Source: JBDKTH01 sp964558295 (GTDB taxonomy: Bacteria; Planctomycetota; Planctomycetia; Pirellulales; Thermoguttaceae). Taken from it: DNA of 14,120 nucleotides. A program made the translations under genes and the position numbers. Positions 7,752 through 14,120 of this stretch are shown here, piece after piece. Numbering within the stretch: the first letter of the stretch is position 1; every line of letters starts with the position of its first letter. The notes under the pieces are model-generated. The model did no database searches and had not been told where the DNA came from. It saw only the letters and a program-made list of their open reading frames with translations. The stretch spans positions 1 through 14,120 of the forward strand of contig CAZLDQ010000153.1 of assembly GCA_964558295.1 (NCBI GenBank). Reading direction: 5' to 3'.

Positions 7752-7952
7752 AAGAATGTCTTCGTGGCCAACGCTGGTTTCGTGAGGCTACATATGTCGA
7801 ATGCTAGCGACAAGGAAATCCGGCTGCCTGGGGTGTGTGCGGTGACCAAGCTGTTGAACGGCCGGAAGATTGGCAACGACGTGTCGGTAATCCGGCAGAC
7901 GCTCGCGGCCCAGACGACGAAGACTTACCAAGTGATTCCCCGTGAACATTGA
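7752..7952 (+). pseudogene. Probable C-terminal remnant of a lost carbohydrate-active enzyme
   Basis: An open frame between two complete genes reads KNVFVANAGFVRLHM and later EIRLPGVCAVTKLLNGRK, ending in TLAAQTTKTYQVIP. The rhythm of short strands, with a V-T-K-L-L-x-G-R turn and a closing strand, looks like the last beta-sandwich of glycosidases. The frame opens only around 7731, inside the end of the preceding gene, and has no ribosome site before its possible starts (GTG 7764, ATG 7794). It overlaps the next gene's upstream region. A decayed tail explains this better than a 52-62-residue gene, but a real small protein is not excluded. The parent family is not identified. Confidence 0.35.
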
Positions 7953-7965
7953 GGAAGTTTGTACC

Positions 7966-9579
7966 ATGTTCAAGAACCGCTGGACTTTGGCGTCCTTGAT
8001 CGGATTGCAATGCCTCATCGCCTGTGTCGCAGGCCCCGTGCCGACGGCTGACGCGGCCGATGGGGGGCCGGCCCAGCCGACGATCATTCCGCAGCCCGAG
8101 AAGATGGAGGTTGGCGAAGGAACGTTCACCTTCGGCCCGAAGACGGCAATCATCGTCGATGCCGGCACACGCGGCGTGGGCGAGTATCTGGCCAGGTTGC
8201 TCAAACGGCCCACCGGCTTCGCCCTGGAAGTACGCCACTTGGCTTCAGCCGATCAGCAAGCCGGCACGGTGGTACTTCGCATGGTTTCCGACAAGCCCCA
8301 ACTCGGCCCGGAGGGGTACGTGCTGACGATCGAAAAGGATCGCGTCTTGGTCGAGGCGGCGGCCAAGGCAGGCGTGTTTTACGGCATCCAGACACTCCGC
8401 CAACTCCTGCCGGCGGCCGTCGAGAGCGAATGCCTGACAACGGGCGTCGTTTGGAGCGTGCCGTGCGTCAAGATCGAGGACCGCCCACGTTATCGCTGGC
8501 GCGGGGTGATGCTCAACCCGGGCTTCAACTTCCTTGCGAAAGACTTCGTCAAACGGCACCTCGATGCGATGGCTTGCTACAAGTTGAACCGGCTGCACTT
8601 GCATCTGGCCGACGCCGGCTGGGCACTGGAGATCAAGAAGTATCCCAAGCTGACCGACCTGGCCAATCGCCGGCCCGTCACCGAGCGTTGGCGCAAGACC
8701 TACGGCAAGTGTACGCATGGTTTCTACACGCAGGACGAGATGCGCGAGCTGATCCATTACGCAGCCCAGCGTCACATCACGATCGTTCCCGAAATCGAGG
8801 TCCCCGGCCACGCGACCGGCGCGATGGCCTGCTACCCGGAACTGGCCTGTCCCACCTGGCCGAAGACAATCGAGAATCCCACGACCTACATGTCGTTTCC
8901 CTGTGTGTTCTGTGCGGGCAACGAGAAGGCGTTTGCGTTTCTCGAAGACGTGTTCACGGAGGTCATCGAACTGTTTCCCTCGCCGTGGGTACATATCGGG
9001 GCGGACGAGGTTCGCAAGGACCATTGGAGTAAATGCCCCTTATGCCAGAAACGGATGAAGGAGGAAGGGCTCAAGAACGTTGACGAGTTGCAAAGCTACT
9101 TCGTCAAACGCGTGGCAGAGTTCATCCAAGGCAAGGGGCGGCAGGTCATCGGTTGGACGGAGATCGTCGAGGGGGGGGTGCCGCCAGGCGTGGTGGTCCA
9201 GTCGTGGCTCGATCCGAAGGTCGCGGTGATGGCGGCCAACGCAGGGCATGACGTGATCATGTCGACCAACGGCGACTGCTATCTGAACTATGTGAAGCTG
9301 TCGCTGGAGAAATGCTATGCGTTCGAGCCGACGCCCGCCGGGTTGTCGCCAGAGGCCGCACAACGAATCCTGGGCGTGGAGCCATGCCTGTGGGGTTTTC
9401 CGCAGCACCGAACTGACGAACTGGTCTTTCCCCGCTTGTGTGCCTTTGCCGAAGTCGGCTGGTCGCCCAAGGATACACGCGACTGGGGCGATTTTATAAA
9501 ACGACTGAAGCCGCACGGGCGCAGGCTGGACGAAATCGGCATCAACTACTATCGCGACCCGGCGGTCTGGGGTAAGTAA
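7966..9579 (+). CDS. Exported GH20 beta-hexosaminidase-like enzyme
   Basis: GH20 enzymes remove terminal beta-linked N-acetylhexosamines by substrate-assisted catalysis. ATG 7966 (537 residues) is chosen because GAGGAAG lies 8 bases upstream and a signal peptide follows. LIAC with C20 could be a lipobox, or cleavage could fall after TADA. A GH20b-like domain spans about 40-160. The barrel begins at PRYRWRGVML and contains YKLNRLHLHLADAGW with D216, PGHATG with H282, the catalytic pair D347-E348 in HIGADEV, and W397, W414 and W476. Three -1 subsite positions differ from the family norm: F187 (usual Arg), N441 (usual Asp) and F478 (usual Glu in LWGE). Hydrolysis is likely, but the sugar may be atypical. 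The PEP-CTERM gene follows after 10 bp, so the two are probably cotranscribed. Confidence 0.9.
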   Translation: MFKNRWTLASLIGLQCLIACVAGPVPTADAADGGPAQPTIIPQPEKMEVGEGTFTFGPKTAIIVDAGTRGVGEYLARLLKRPTGFALEVRHLASADQQAGTVVLRMVSDKPQLGPEGYVLTIEKDRVLVEAAAKAGVFYGIQTLRQLLPAAVESECLTTGVVWSVPCVKIEDRPRYRWRGVMLNPGFNFLAKDFVKRHLDAMACYKLNRLHLHLADAGWALEIKKYPKLTDLANRRPVTERWRKTYGKCTHGFYTQDEMRELIHYAAQRHITIVPEIEVPGHATGAMACYPELACPTWPKTIENPTTYMSFPCVFCAGNEKAFAFLEDVFTEVIELFPSPWVHIGADEVRKDHWSKCPLCQKRMKEEGLKNVDELQSYFVKRVAEFIQGKGRQVIGWTEIVEGGVPPGVVVQSWLDPKVAVMAANAGHDVIMSTNGDCYLNYVKLSLEKCYAFEPTPAGLSPEAAQRILGVEPCLWGFPQHRTDELVFPRLCAFAEVGWSPKDTRDWGDFIKRLKPHGRRLDEIGINYYRDPAVWGK

Positions 9580-9589
9580 AGGAGAAGCC

Positions 9590-10306
9590 GTGAAGACGTC
9601 AAAACGCATTGTGCTGGTTCTCGTGGTCCTTTGGCTGGTTGTCTGGGCTTCCTCGGCCGAGGCAACCATGATCGACATTCGCGTGGATTTCAATGACGTC
9701 GTGGCGGCGCCGGCCAGATGGAATCTGATCGCCGATCCGGCCGACACCACCACGACCCATCACCTGACGGATTATTTCACCGGCCTCGACACGGAGGTGA
9801 CGCTGAGGATCGCGAACAGTTTTCTCAAGAGCGGCCAGAATGCGGGGACAATCGACTGGACGAACGCGGCTGCTCCCTGGGTGGTGAACAGCGTCTTATC
9901 GGACTATGCCGTCTTGTACGGCTCGGACCTTGTCGATCAGATCACGCTCGGGGGACTCGATCCGTCGAAGGCCTACCGGCTCGAACTGCTCAGCGTCCGG
10001 AACGTGGGTACGGTGAATAACCGTTATACGGTGAACGGGGAGTTTGGTCTGATCGTCGACGGCGGCGGCAGCACCGAGGCCTGGAATGCTCTGACCAACG
10101 GTTATCTGGCAAAAGACTTCATGCTCTGGGAGCGTGTCTTTCCGACGGACAGTGGCCAGATCCTCATCGATGTGAGCACCACAGGCAACTATGCATTCTT
10201 CAATGGTTTCCGGCTCTCTGAGGTTGTGCCCGAGCCGGCCACGGTTCGATTGTTCGGCACCGGACTGATGGGGGCCGTGGGGCTCTGGTGGCGAAAGCGG
10301 CAGTGA
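9590..10306 (+). CDS. PEP-CTERM sorting domain protein
   Basis: This is a 238-residue exported protein. The GTG start has GGAG 5 bases upstream and follows the GH20 stop by only 10 bp. A basic, hydrophobic signal peptide covers about the first 26 residues (ending SSAEA). The body is rich in beta-strand-like segments, including a LGGLDPSKAYRLELLSVRN segment, which resembles the jelly-roll regions common in such proteins. The tail is a classic PEP-CTERM signal: PEP at residues 214-216, a hydrophobic helix, then WWRKRQ. In this system a membrane exosortase cleaves the tail, and the product is sorted to the outer surface or matrix. No exosortase lies in the window. Cotranscription with GH20 suggests a surface or carbohydrate-contact role, which is inference. 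Confidence 0.88.
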   Translation: MKTSKRIVLVLVVLWLVVWASSAEATMIDIRVDFNDVVAAPARWNLIADPADTTTTHHLTDYFTGLDTEVTLRIANSFLKSGQNAGTIDWTNAAAPWVVNSVLSDYAVLYGSDLVDQITLGGLDPSKAYRLELLSVRNVGTVNNRYTVNGEFGLIVDGGGSTEAWNALTNGYLAKDFMLWERVFPTDSGQILIDVSTTGNYAFFNGFRLSEVVPEPATVRLFGTGLMGAVGLWWRKRQ

Positions 10307-10647
10307 GACACGCATTTCTCACGATAGGTTCGTACGTCTGTCTTCGGCCGCGAACAGGGCACAGTATCGCCTGAGGCGTGGTGAACTGTGTCTTTTTCCG
10401 TTCTGATGGGGGCAGATTGTGGTGCAAAAGGTCGTGGGCAAGGCGACCTCTCGGGAGACTCGGCCCCCCCAGCGATGCGGGGGCTGATTGGTGCAAGCCG
10501 CAGGAAACGTCGTCACCGTTCAAGCAATCGTGGATTTCTGTCGACCTGATTGGGAAAACAGGTGAATCGCACGGTATCTGTTGAAGAACATGTTGAGGGC
10601 ATCGGGAAACCCACGGAGATTGACGGGGGGGGACACCGATGCTAATA

Positions 10648-10902
10648 TCAGAAGACATTGGTGGGGCTTTCAATCGTGGCTTTCGTGGTGAGGACTGTCC
10701 GTCGGGTGCGGACTGGACGCCCGGGGCGGTCGTCGCCGAGGAGGATTTGGCTGCGGTTGAAAGGGATCGGTGAGCCGATCCACTCCACCTTCCAGTCCCA
10801 GGGCATTCGCTTGCAGATGTAATGGGTCGCTACGTTCTGCGGAGTCTCAAGCGTGCGCCGCTGGCTGAACGCACCAGCGTCGGTGTGCAGTCTTCTGCCA
10901 CC
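10648..10902 (-). other. Unexplained minus-strand open frame, possibly a gene fragment
   Basis: On the minus strand, 84 codons run from just after a TAG (10903-10905) to a TGA at 10650-10648. The product is unusual for a shadow frame: it contains ATHYICKRMPWDWKVEWIGS and then SQILLGDDRPGRPV, with four Trp-rich and several acidic positions. The only ATG (10806) would give 52 residues, with no ribosome site I trust. It may be the tail of an eroded gene or insertion element, or chance. I do not recognise a family. Confidence 0.25.
10764..10781. repeat. Perfect 7-bp inverted repeat with TGAG loop
   Basis: GGATCGG (10764-10770) and CCGATCC (10775-10781) are exact reverse complements around a four-base loop. 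There is no adjacent T-run on either strand, so it is not an obvious terminator. It lies inside the unexplained minus-strand open frame. Confidence 0.4.
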
Positions 10903-11081
10903 CTAACGACTGTGAAACGAGGGACGTCGATGGAATCATCCCGCGCGTTCAATCATCGGTGTTGATCGCTTGATGCCCACCGAGGCCGGCGGCCGGCGTG
11001 TTTGGGTGCGTCGGTCGTGGACCGGGCTTCGGTATGCAATCTCCCCCATCATTGCCTGCCTATTGCGTAGCGTTTGCACGA

Positions 11082-12539
11082 ATGTCCATCGAGCCTTCTG
11101 CCTTTAATCCGTCTGACGGAATGTCGGATGATACGCCCTCGCTGGGGACCGCGTCGAGCGTGGCCTCGATGCTGGGCGAAGTCCGCCGCACGTCGGATGC
11201 GGCGCGGGAGGCGACCGCCCGGCTCCACGGCGAGGCTCCCCCGCACCATGCTGATCCGAATTGGGAACCGTTGGATCTGGAGCCGAGCGAGGTGATCGCT
11301 CAAATCAAGCGGGTCTTTTCCCCTTTGGAACGGGAGCTGGTCGGCTACGGCCCGCTGTTGATTCAGGCCATCCTGGCCCTGCTCACTCGGGAGAATCTCC
11401 TGGTGTTCAGTCCGGCGGGAACCGCCAAGACGCTGTTCGCCAATTCGCTGTTCAACCGAATCAGCGGTGCGCGGGTATTCGACACGCAGATGTCCAAAGG
11501 CACCTTGGCCGAGGAACTTTTCGGGTCGGTCGACATCGAGCAGATGAAGCGGGGCCGCGTGCTGCACACGACCCACAACACGCTGGTCGACGCCGACTTG
11601 GCGTTTGTCGACGAGTTCTTCGATGCCAACGACATGGTGCTCCGCGCGCTGTTGGGTATTTTCAACGAACGGGTTTTCAAGAAAGGCTCGCAACTGGAAC
11701 GGGCCCGGCTCCATACGGGAATCGCCGCGGCCAACTACCTCCGCGCCACCGAGGTGACCGAGGCCGTGCTCGACCGGTTCTTGTTCCGCGCCTACGTGGC
11801 GCCGGACTACAGCCCCTTCACACTGTTGGCGATCGACCAGGCCTTCAACCGGCACTACGGACGCTCGACCACGGTGGCCGTCGAGGAACAGATCCCGCTG
11901 GGGCATTTGACGTTCCTGGCCGACATCGTTCGTGGACATATTCCTGATTGCCAAATCCGCGTGCCGCCGCATGTGCTGTTCTTGAAGAACGTGCTGCTCA
12001 ACCGCTATCGGGAACTGGCCAGCCAAGCCGCGGAGAACGCCAAGAAGAAACCGCTCTATCTGAGCCCGCGCACCTATGCCAAGTCGCGGCTCGTGCTCAA
12101 TGCGGCGGCCTTGCTCCGTGGACGGATGGAGGTAAACGCCGAGGATCTGGCCCAACTGAAGTATGCGATGACCGTGATCGGCGGGCCGGAAGAGCAGGCC
12201 CAGGCTTTTGACAAGGCCCTGACCGAGACGCTCTTGCGCGTGCGTGGGAACGATCTGGAGCACATCGACAATCTGACGGACGCCCACGAGTTGGCCGAGC
12301 AGGTAATGGCCCGGCTTCGCAACGGTGAGGCGATCAAATGCACCAGTTTCCTCCAGCGCGTGCTCCGCTTCTTCGGCCTGATGAGCGACGGCGAGATCAC
12401 GTTCGACCACATTCGGCGGTATGTCGAAAGCATCCAGCCTGCCGACGAACAGGTGAAGCAACTCAAGTTGGGGCTCGTCAAGCGGCTCCAGGAGTTGATT
12501 CGGCGGGTCGATCAAGCGGACAGCGGGCTGTTGAGCTGA
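11082..12539 (+). CDS. RavA-like MoxR family AAA+ ATPase
   Basis: MoxR ATPases act as chaperone-like motors, often with a VWA-protein partner. This 485-residue protein is close to RavA in length and layout. Walker A is SPAGTAKT (residues 110-117), with Ser where the first Gly is usual and K116 kept. Walker B is LAFVDEF with D177 and E178. The sensor-1 Asn is N218 in AAANYL. The likely arginine finger lies in LDRFLFR (R232). The C-terminal part is mostly helical. The start is uncertain: the frame is open from GTG 10998, ATG 11034 and ATG 11082 are available, and none has a good ribosome site. ATG 11082 is chosen because the upstream residues look non-coding. The VWA gene follows after 15 bp, an arrangement like ravA-viaA. 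The substrate process here is unknown. Confidence 0.85.
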   Translation: MSIEPSAFNPSDGMSDDTPSLGTASSVASMLGEVRRTSDAAREATARLHGEAPPHHADPNWEPLDLEPSEVIAQIKRVFSPLERELVGYGPLLIQAILALLTRENLLVFSPAGTAKTLFANSLFNRISGARVFDTQMSKGTLAEELFGSVDIEQMKRGRVLHTTHNTLVDADLAFVDEFFDANDMVLRALLGIFNERVFKKGSQLERARLHTGIAAANYLRATEVTEAVLDRFLFRAYVAPDYSPFTLLAIDQAFNRHYGRSTTVAVEEQIPLGHLTFLADIVRGHIPDCQIRVPPHVLFLKNVLLNRYRELASQAAENAKKKPLYLSPRTYAKSRLVLNAAALLRGRMEVNAEDLAQLKYAMTVIGGPEEQAQAFDKALTETLLRVRGNDLEHIDNLTDAHELAEQVMARLRNGEAIKCTSFLQRVLRFFGLMSDGEITFDHIRRYVESIQPADEQVKQLKLGLVKRLQELIRRVDQADSGLLS

Positions 12540-12554
12540 AGCGAGTCGCCGGAA

Positions 12555-14003
12555 ATGAATGCCGCCCTTCAGACCCTGTCGGCCAAGCCAAACGACCGGG
12601 GTGTTGCAGCGTCCCGGCGGCCGTGGCAGATGCCTGATATCGTCCAGTACGTGGCCGAGTTCGGCCTGAGCCTCGGCGGGCTTCAGCCTGAGCAAGTGGC
12701 CATGTTCGTAGCCGCGCGGAATCTTGCTCCGGTGATTGAAGGCCTGGAAGTGCCCATCGCCACGGAGACGAACGAGGCGGGCGAGACGAACCTCGTGGAA
12801 CGGGACACGAACGAGGTCGTCGAGCAGACGGCCTACCGTCGTTTCTACGTCGACTCGCGTCTGCCGGCCGACGAGATGGACGTGAGCACGATCCGCAGCG
12901 TCGAGGATCTGCCGCGGATCTTTCCCACGCAATGGCTGCTCGAAGAGGCCCAGCCCGATCTGTTCTATGCGAAGCTGGCCGGCCAGGAGCTGCTCGTGCC
13001 CGAGTGGCAGCGACCCACGCAGGACGCGCGGGAATCGTCCCAGGAGGTCTGGGAGCGGGAACTCCTCGAAGCCCAAGCCAATCCGCAGTCGGCCAAACAA
13101 CATGCCTATGTGCTCCTGGACACCTCGCGAAGCATGAAGGATCGCGACCGCCGCGGGACCGTGGCGCGGGGCCTCGTGCTGGCCTTTCTGCTCCAGGGGT
13201 ACAGTCAGCGGGCCCGGCTCCATCTGCGCCCGTTTACGGCCCGGCTTGGCGAGCTTTCCTCGGGCACCGGCCGGGACGACCTGCGCACGATCGCCCAACG
13301 CGCCATCGGATTGCCCAACGCGGGCCAAACGCGGATTCAGACCGCCTTGGAACAGGCGGTCGACGACATTCGCCAGGCCGGGCCTTGCCGCCGGGCAAGC
13401 ATCCTGCTGATTACCGACGGCATCTCGCGAATCACCACCAAACCGTTCGATGAAGAAAGACTGCATACGTTCCTCCTCGGCGATCTGCTCGAGAACACGA
13501 AGACCGCCGGAACGATCAACACGCTCCGGGAGTGGAGCACGACGTTCCACCGTCTCTGGACCAACCGATTTGCCGAGATCCTTGCCCCGTTGCTCGCTGA
13601 TCTTGAAGCGACCGGCTGGCTGCTTCGGCGGATGGTGGATGGACTCGGCGACAACCCGACAGACGAACAGGTCGCCGAGCTTCGCCGGCTTCACGACAAC
13701 CTTGCCGCACTGATCGCGGAGTTTCGTTCGACACTCCACGGAGCTTCTGTTCCGCCGGAAGTTCACGACCTGGAAAAACTGCTTGGCGCAGTCAAGCAGC
13801 GTGTCCCTCGCGTCACCGAACCGGCGCCTGCCGAGCCCAACGCCGCGGAAGGACACTCGTTGAGCTTTGAACTCTTCGCTCCAAGCAGCCTGGGGAATCT
13901 TCTCCACAGCGACGCCTTCTGGGCGTTCGTCAAGCGGTTGCTCCAGCGAGCCTGGCAACGCATTCGGCGAACGCTTCGCCGCTGGTTGCGCATCGAGTCC
14001 TGA
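12555..14003 (+). CDS. ViaA-like VWA domain protein
   Basis: This is a 482-residue protein, close to E. coli ViaA in length, encoded just after the RavA-like ATPase. A helical N-terminal half (about 1-180) precedes a von Willebrand A domain. The metal-ion adhesion site is complete: DTSRS at 189-193, T259 in GQTRIQTAL, and D288 in ITDG. In this family the VWA protein binds the MoxR ATPase and links it to its target. The C-terminus is a basic amphipathic helix with KRLLQRAW and RRTLRRWLR segments, which might contact membrane or nucleic acid. The ribosome site is weak: only GGA lies right before the ATG, so translation may depend on coupling to the upstream gene. No membrane segment or signal peptide is seen. 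Confidence 0.85.
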   Translation: MNAALQTLSAKPNDRGVAASRRPWQMPDIVQYVAEFGLSLGGLQPEQVAMFVAARNLAPVIEGLEVPIATETNEAGETNLVERDTNEVVEQTAYRRFYVDSRLPADEMDVSTIRSVEDLPRIFPTQWLLEEAQPDLFYAKLAGQELLVPEWQRPTQDARESSQEVWERELLEAQANPQSAKQHAYVLLDTSRSMKDRDRRGTVARGLVLAFLLQGYSQRARLHLRPFTARLGELSSGTGRDDLRTIAQRAIGLPNAGQTRIQTALEQAVDDIRQAGPCRRASILLITDGISRITTKPFDEERLHTFLLGDLLENTKTAGTINTLREWSTTFHRLWTNRFAEILAPLLADLEATGWLLRRMVDGLGDNPTDEQVAELRRLHDNLAALIAEFRSTLHGASVPPEVHDLEKLLGAVKQRVPRVTEPAPAEPNAAEGHSLSFELFAPSSLGNLLHSDAFWAFVKRLLQRAWQRIRRTLRRWLRIES

Positions 14004-14075
14004 GGCCGATCGTATTGTCGGGATCCGCGCGTCTTCCGGGGGCGAATCACGACCACACGCGAGCACGAAATCGAC

Positions 14076-14120
14076 ATAGGTAAGCCCTCGCGGGCTGTCC
14101 CTGTCACACCACCGTGCGTA
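14076..14120 (-). mobile_element. 3' end of a group II intron (domain V end and domain VI), truncated by window
   Basis: Read on the minus strand, the edge begins with GCACGGTGGTGTGAC. This resembles the 3' strand of domain V and the joining segment of bacterial group II introns, where ACGGTGGTGTGA is common. It is followed by a hairpin AGCCC-GCGA-GGGCT (14096-14083) and TACCTAT, which fits domain VI with an unpaired A near the 3' end. The intron end is placed at about 14076. The exact boundary and the reverse transcriptase, if any, lie outside or cannot be fixed here. It sits 72 bp past the ViaA-like stop, oriented against that gene. Confidence 0.55.

Larger units (their letters stand above)
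10307..11081. other. Long intergenic stretch without a confident gene
   Basis: These 775 bases separate the glycan genes from the RavA/ViaA pair. No plus-strand frame shows family sequence. Visible elements are a perfect 6-bp hairpin at 10303-10322 that overlaps the PEP-CTERM stop codon without a T-run, a short hairpin at 10429-10449, a C5/G5 pairing at 10466-10483 and a perfect 7-bp hairpin at 10764-10781. An 85-codon open frame lies on the minus strand (10648-10902). No promoter stands out before the AAA+ gene. Confidence 0.5.

Noticed and set aside
10303..10322. GTGAGA/TCTCAC hairpin as a terminator of the PEP-CTERM gene
   Set aside because: The 6-bp stem is perfect but short, overlaps the stop codon and lacks a following T-run.
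11049..14066. A 1005-codon open frame on the minus strand opposite the AAA+ and VWA genes
   Set aside because: The plus-strand frames carry complete Walker and metal-site motifs. The minus product is a low-complexity Arg/Gln/Gly/Leu/His-rich sequence without domains, as expected from high-GC codon bias in the sense genes.
1..14120. CRISPR arrays, tRNA or rRNA genes
   Set aside because: No regularly spaced repeats of CRISPR type, no cloverleaf with a T-loop motif and no rRNA-like stretch were seen on either strand by reading.

Overview
The window looks like chromosomal DNA from a planctomycete, probably of the Pirellulales type. It is GC-rich. It carries a DUF1559 prepilin-like gene remnant with the H-X9-DG C-terminal motif, a PEP-CTERM exported protein, two Gfo/Idh/MocA-type proteins side by side, an SSS-family symporter and a GntR/LacI hybrid regulator. 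That combination is typical of planctomycete glycan-use loci. This assignment rests on gene content only. All convincing genes lie on the plus strand.

Layout. 1-281: leader of the symporter gene. It is open in the symporter frame but probably untranslated. 282-2060: sodium:solute symporter. 2067-2199: candidate terminator, then a candidate promoter with three helically phased TGTTCYA repeats. 2200-3333: GntR/LacI hybrid transcription factor. 3382-5216: a TIM-barrel glycosidase-like protein and a SIS-domain sugar-phosphate protein. 5308-5813: a DUF1559 gene broken by an internal deletion and a frameshift. 5865-7741: a protein resembling the C-terminal half of Gfo/Idh/MocA without the Rossmann fold, overlapped by 13 bp by a full-length Gfo/Idh/MocA protein. 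7752-7952: probable tail of a lost hydrolase. 7966-9579: exported GH20 hexosaminidase-like enzyme. 9590-10306: PEP-CTERM protein. 10307-11081: about 775 bp without a confident gene, holding one unexplained minus-strand open frame. 11082-14003: RavA-like MoxR AAA+ ATPase and ViaA-like VWA protein. 14076-14120: probable 3' end of a group II intron on the minus strand, cut by the window edge.

How the genes may work together. The first ten kilobases read as one carbohydrate island. An exported GH20 enzyme releases a sugar, probably aminosugar-like. The symporter imports it. The SIS protein, the Gfo/Idh/MocA pair and the glycosidase-like barrel process it. The GntR/LacI protein senses a sugar ligand and regulates its own promoter and perhaps the symporter. 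The substrate cannot be read from sequence. The GH20 enzyme keeps its catalytic Asp-Glu pair but has lost three residues that normally contact the -1 sugar, so plain GlcNAc may not be the target. The RavA/ViaA pair is a separate chaperone-like module.
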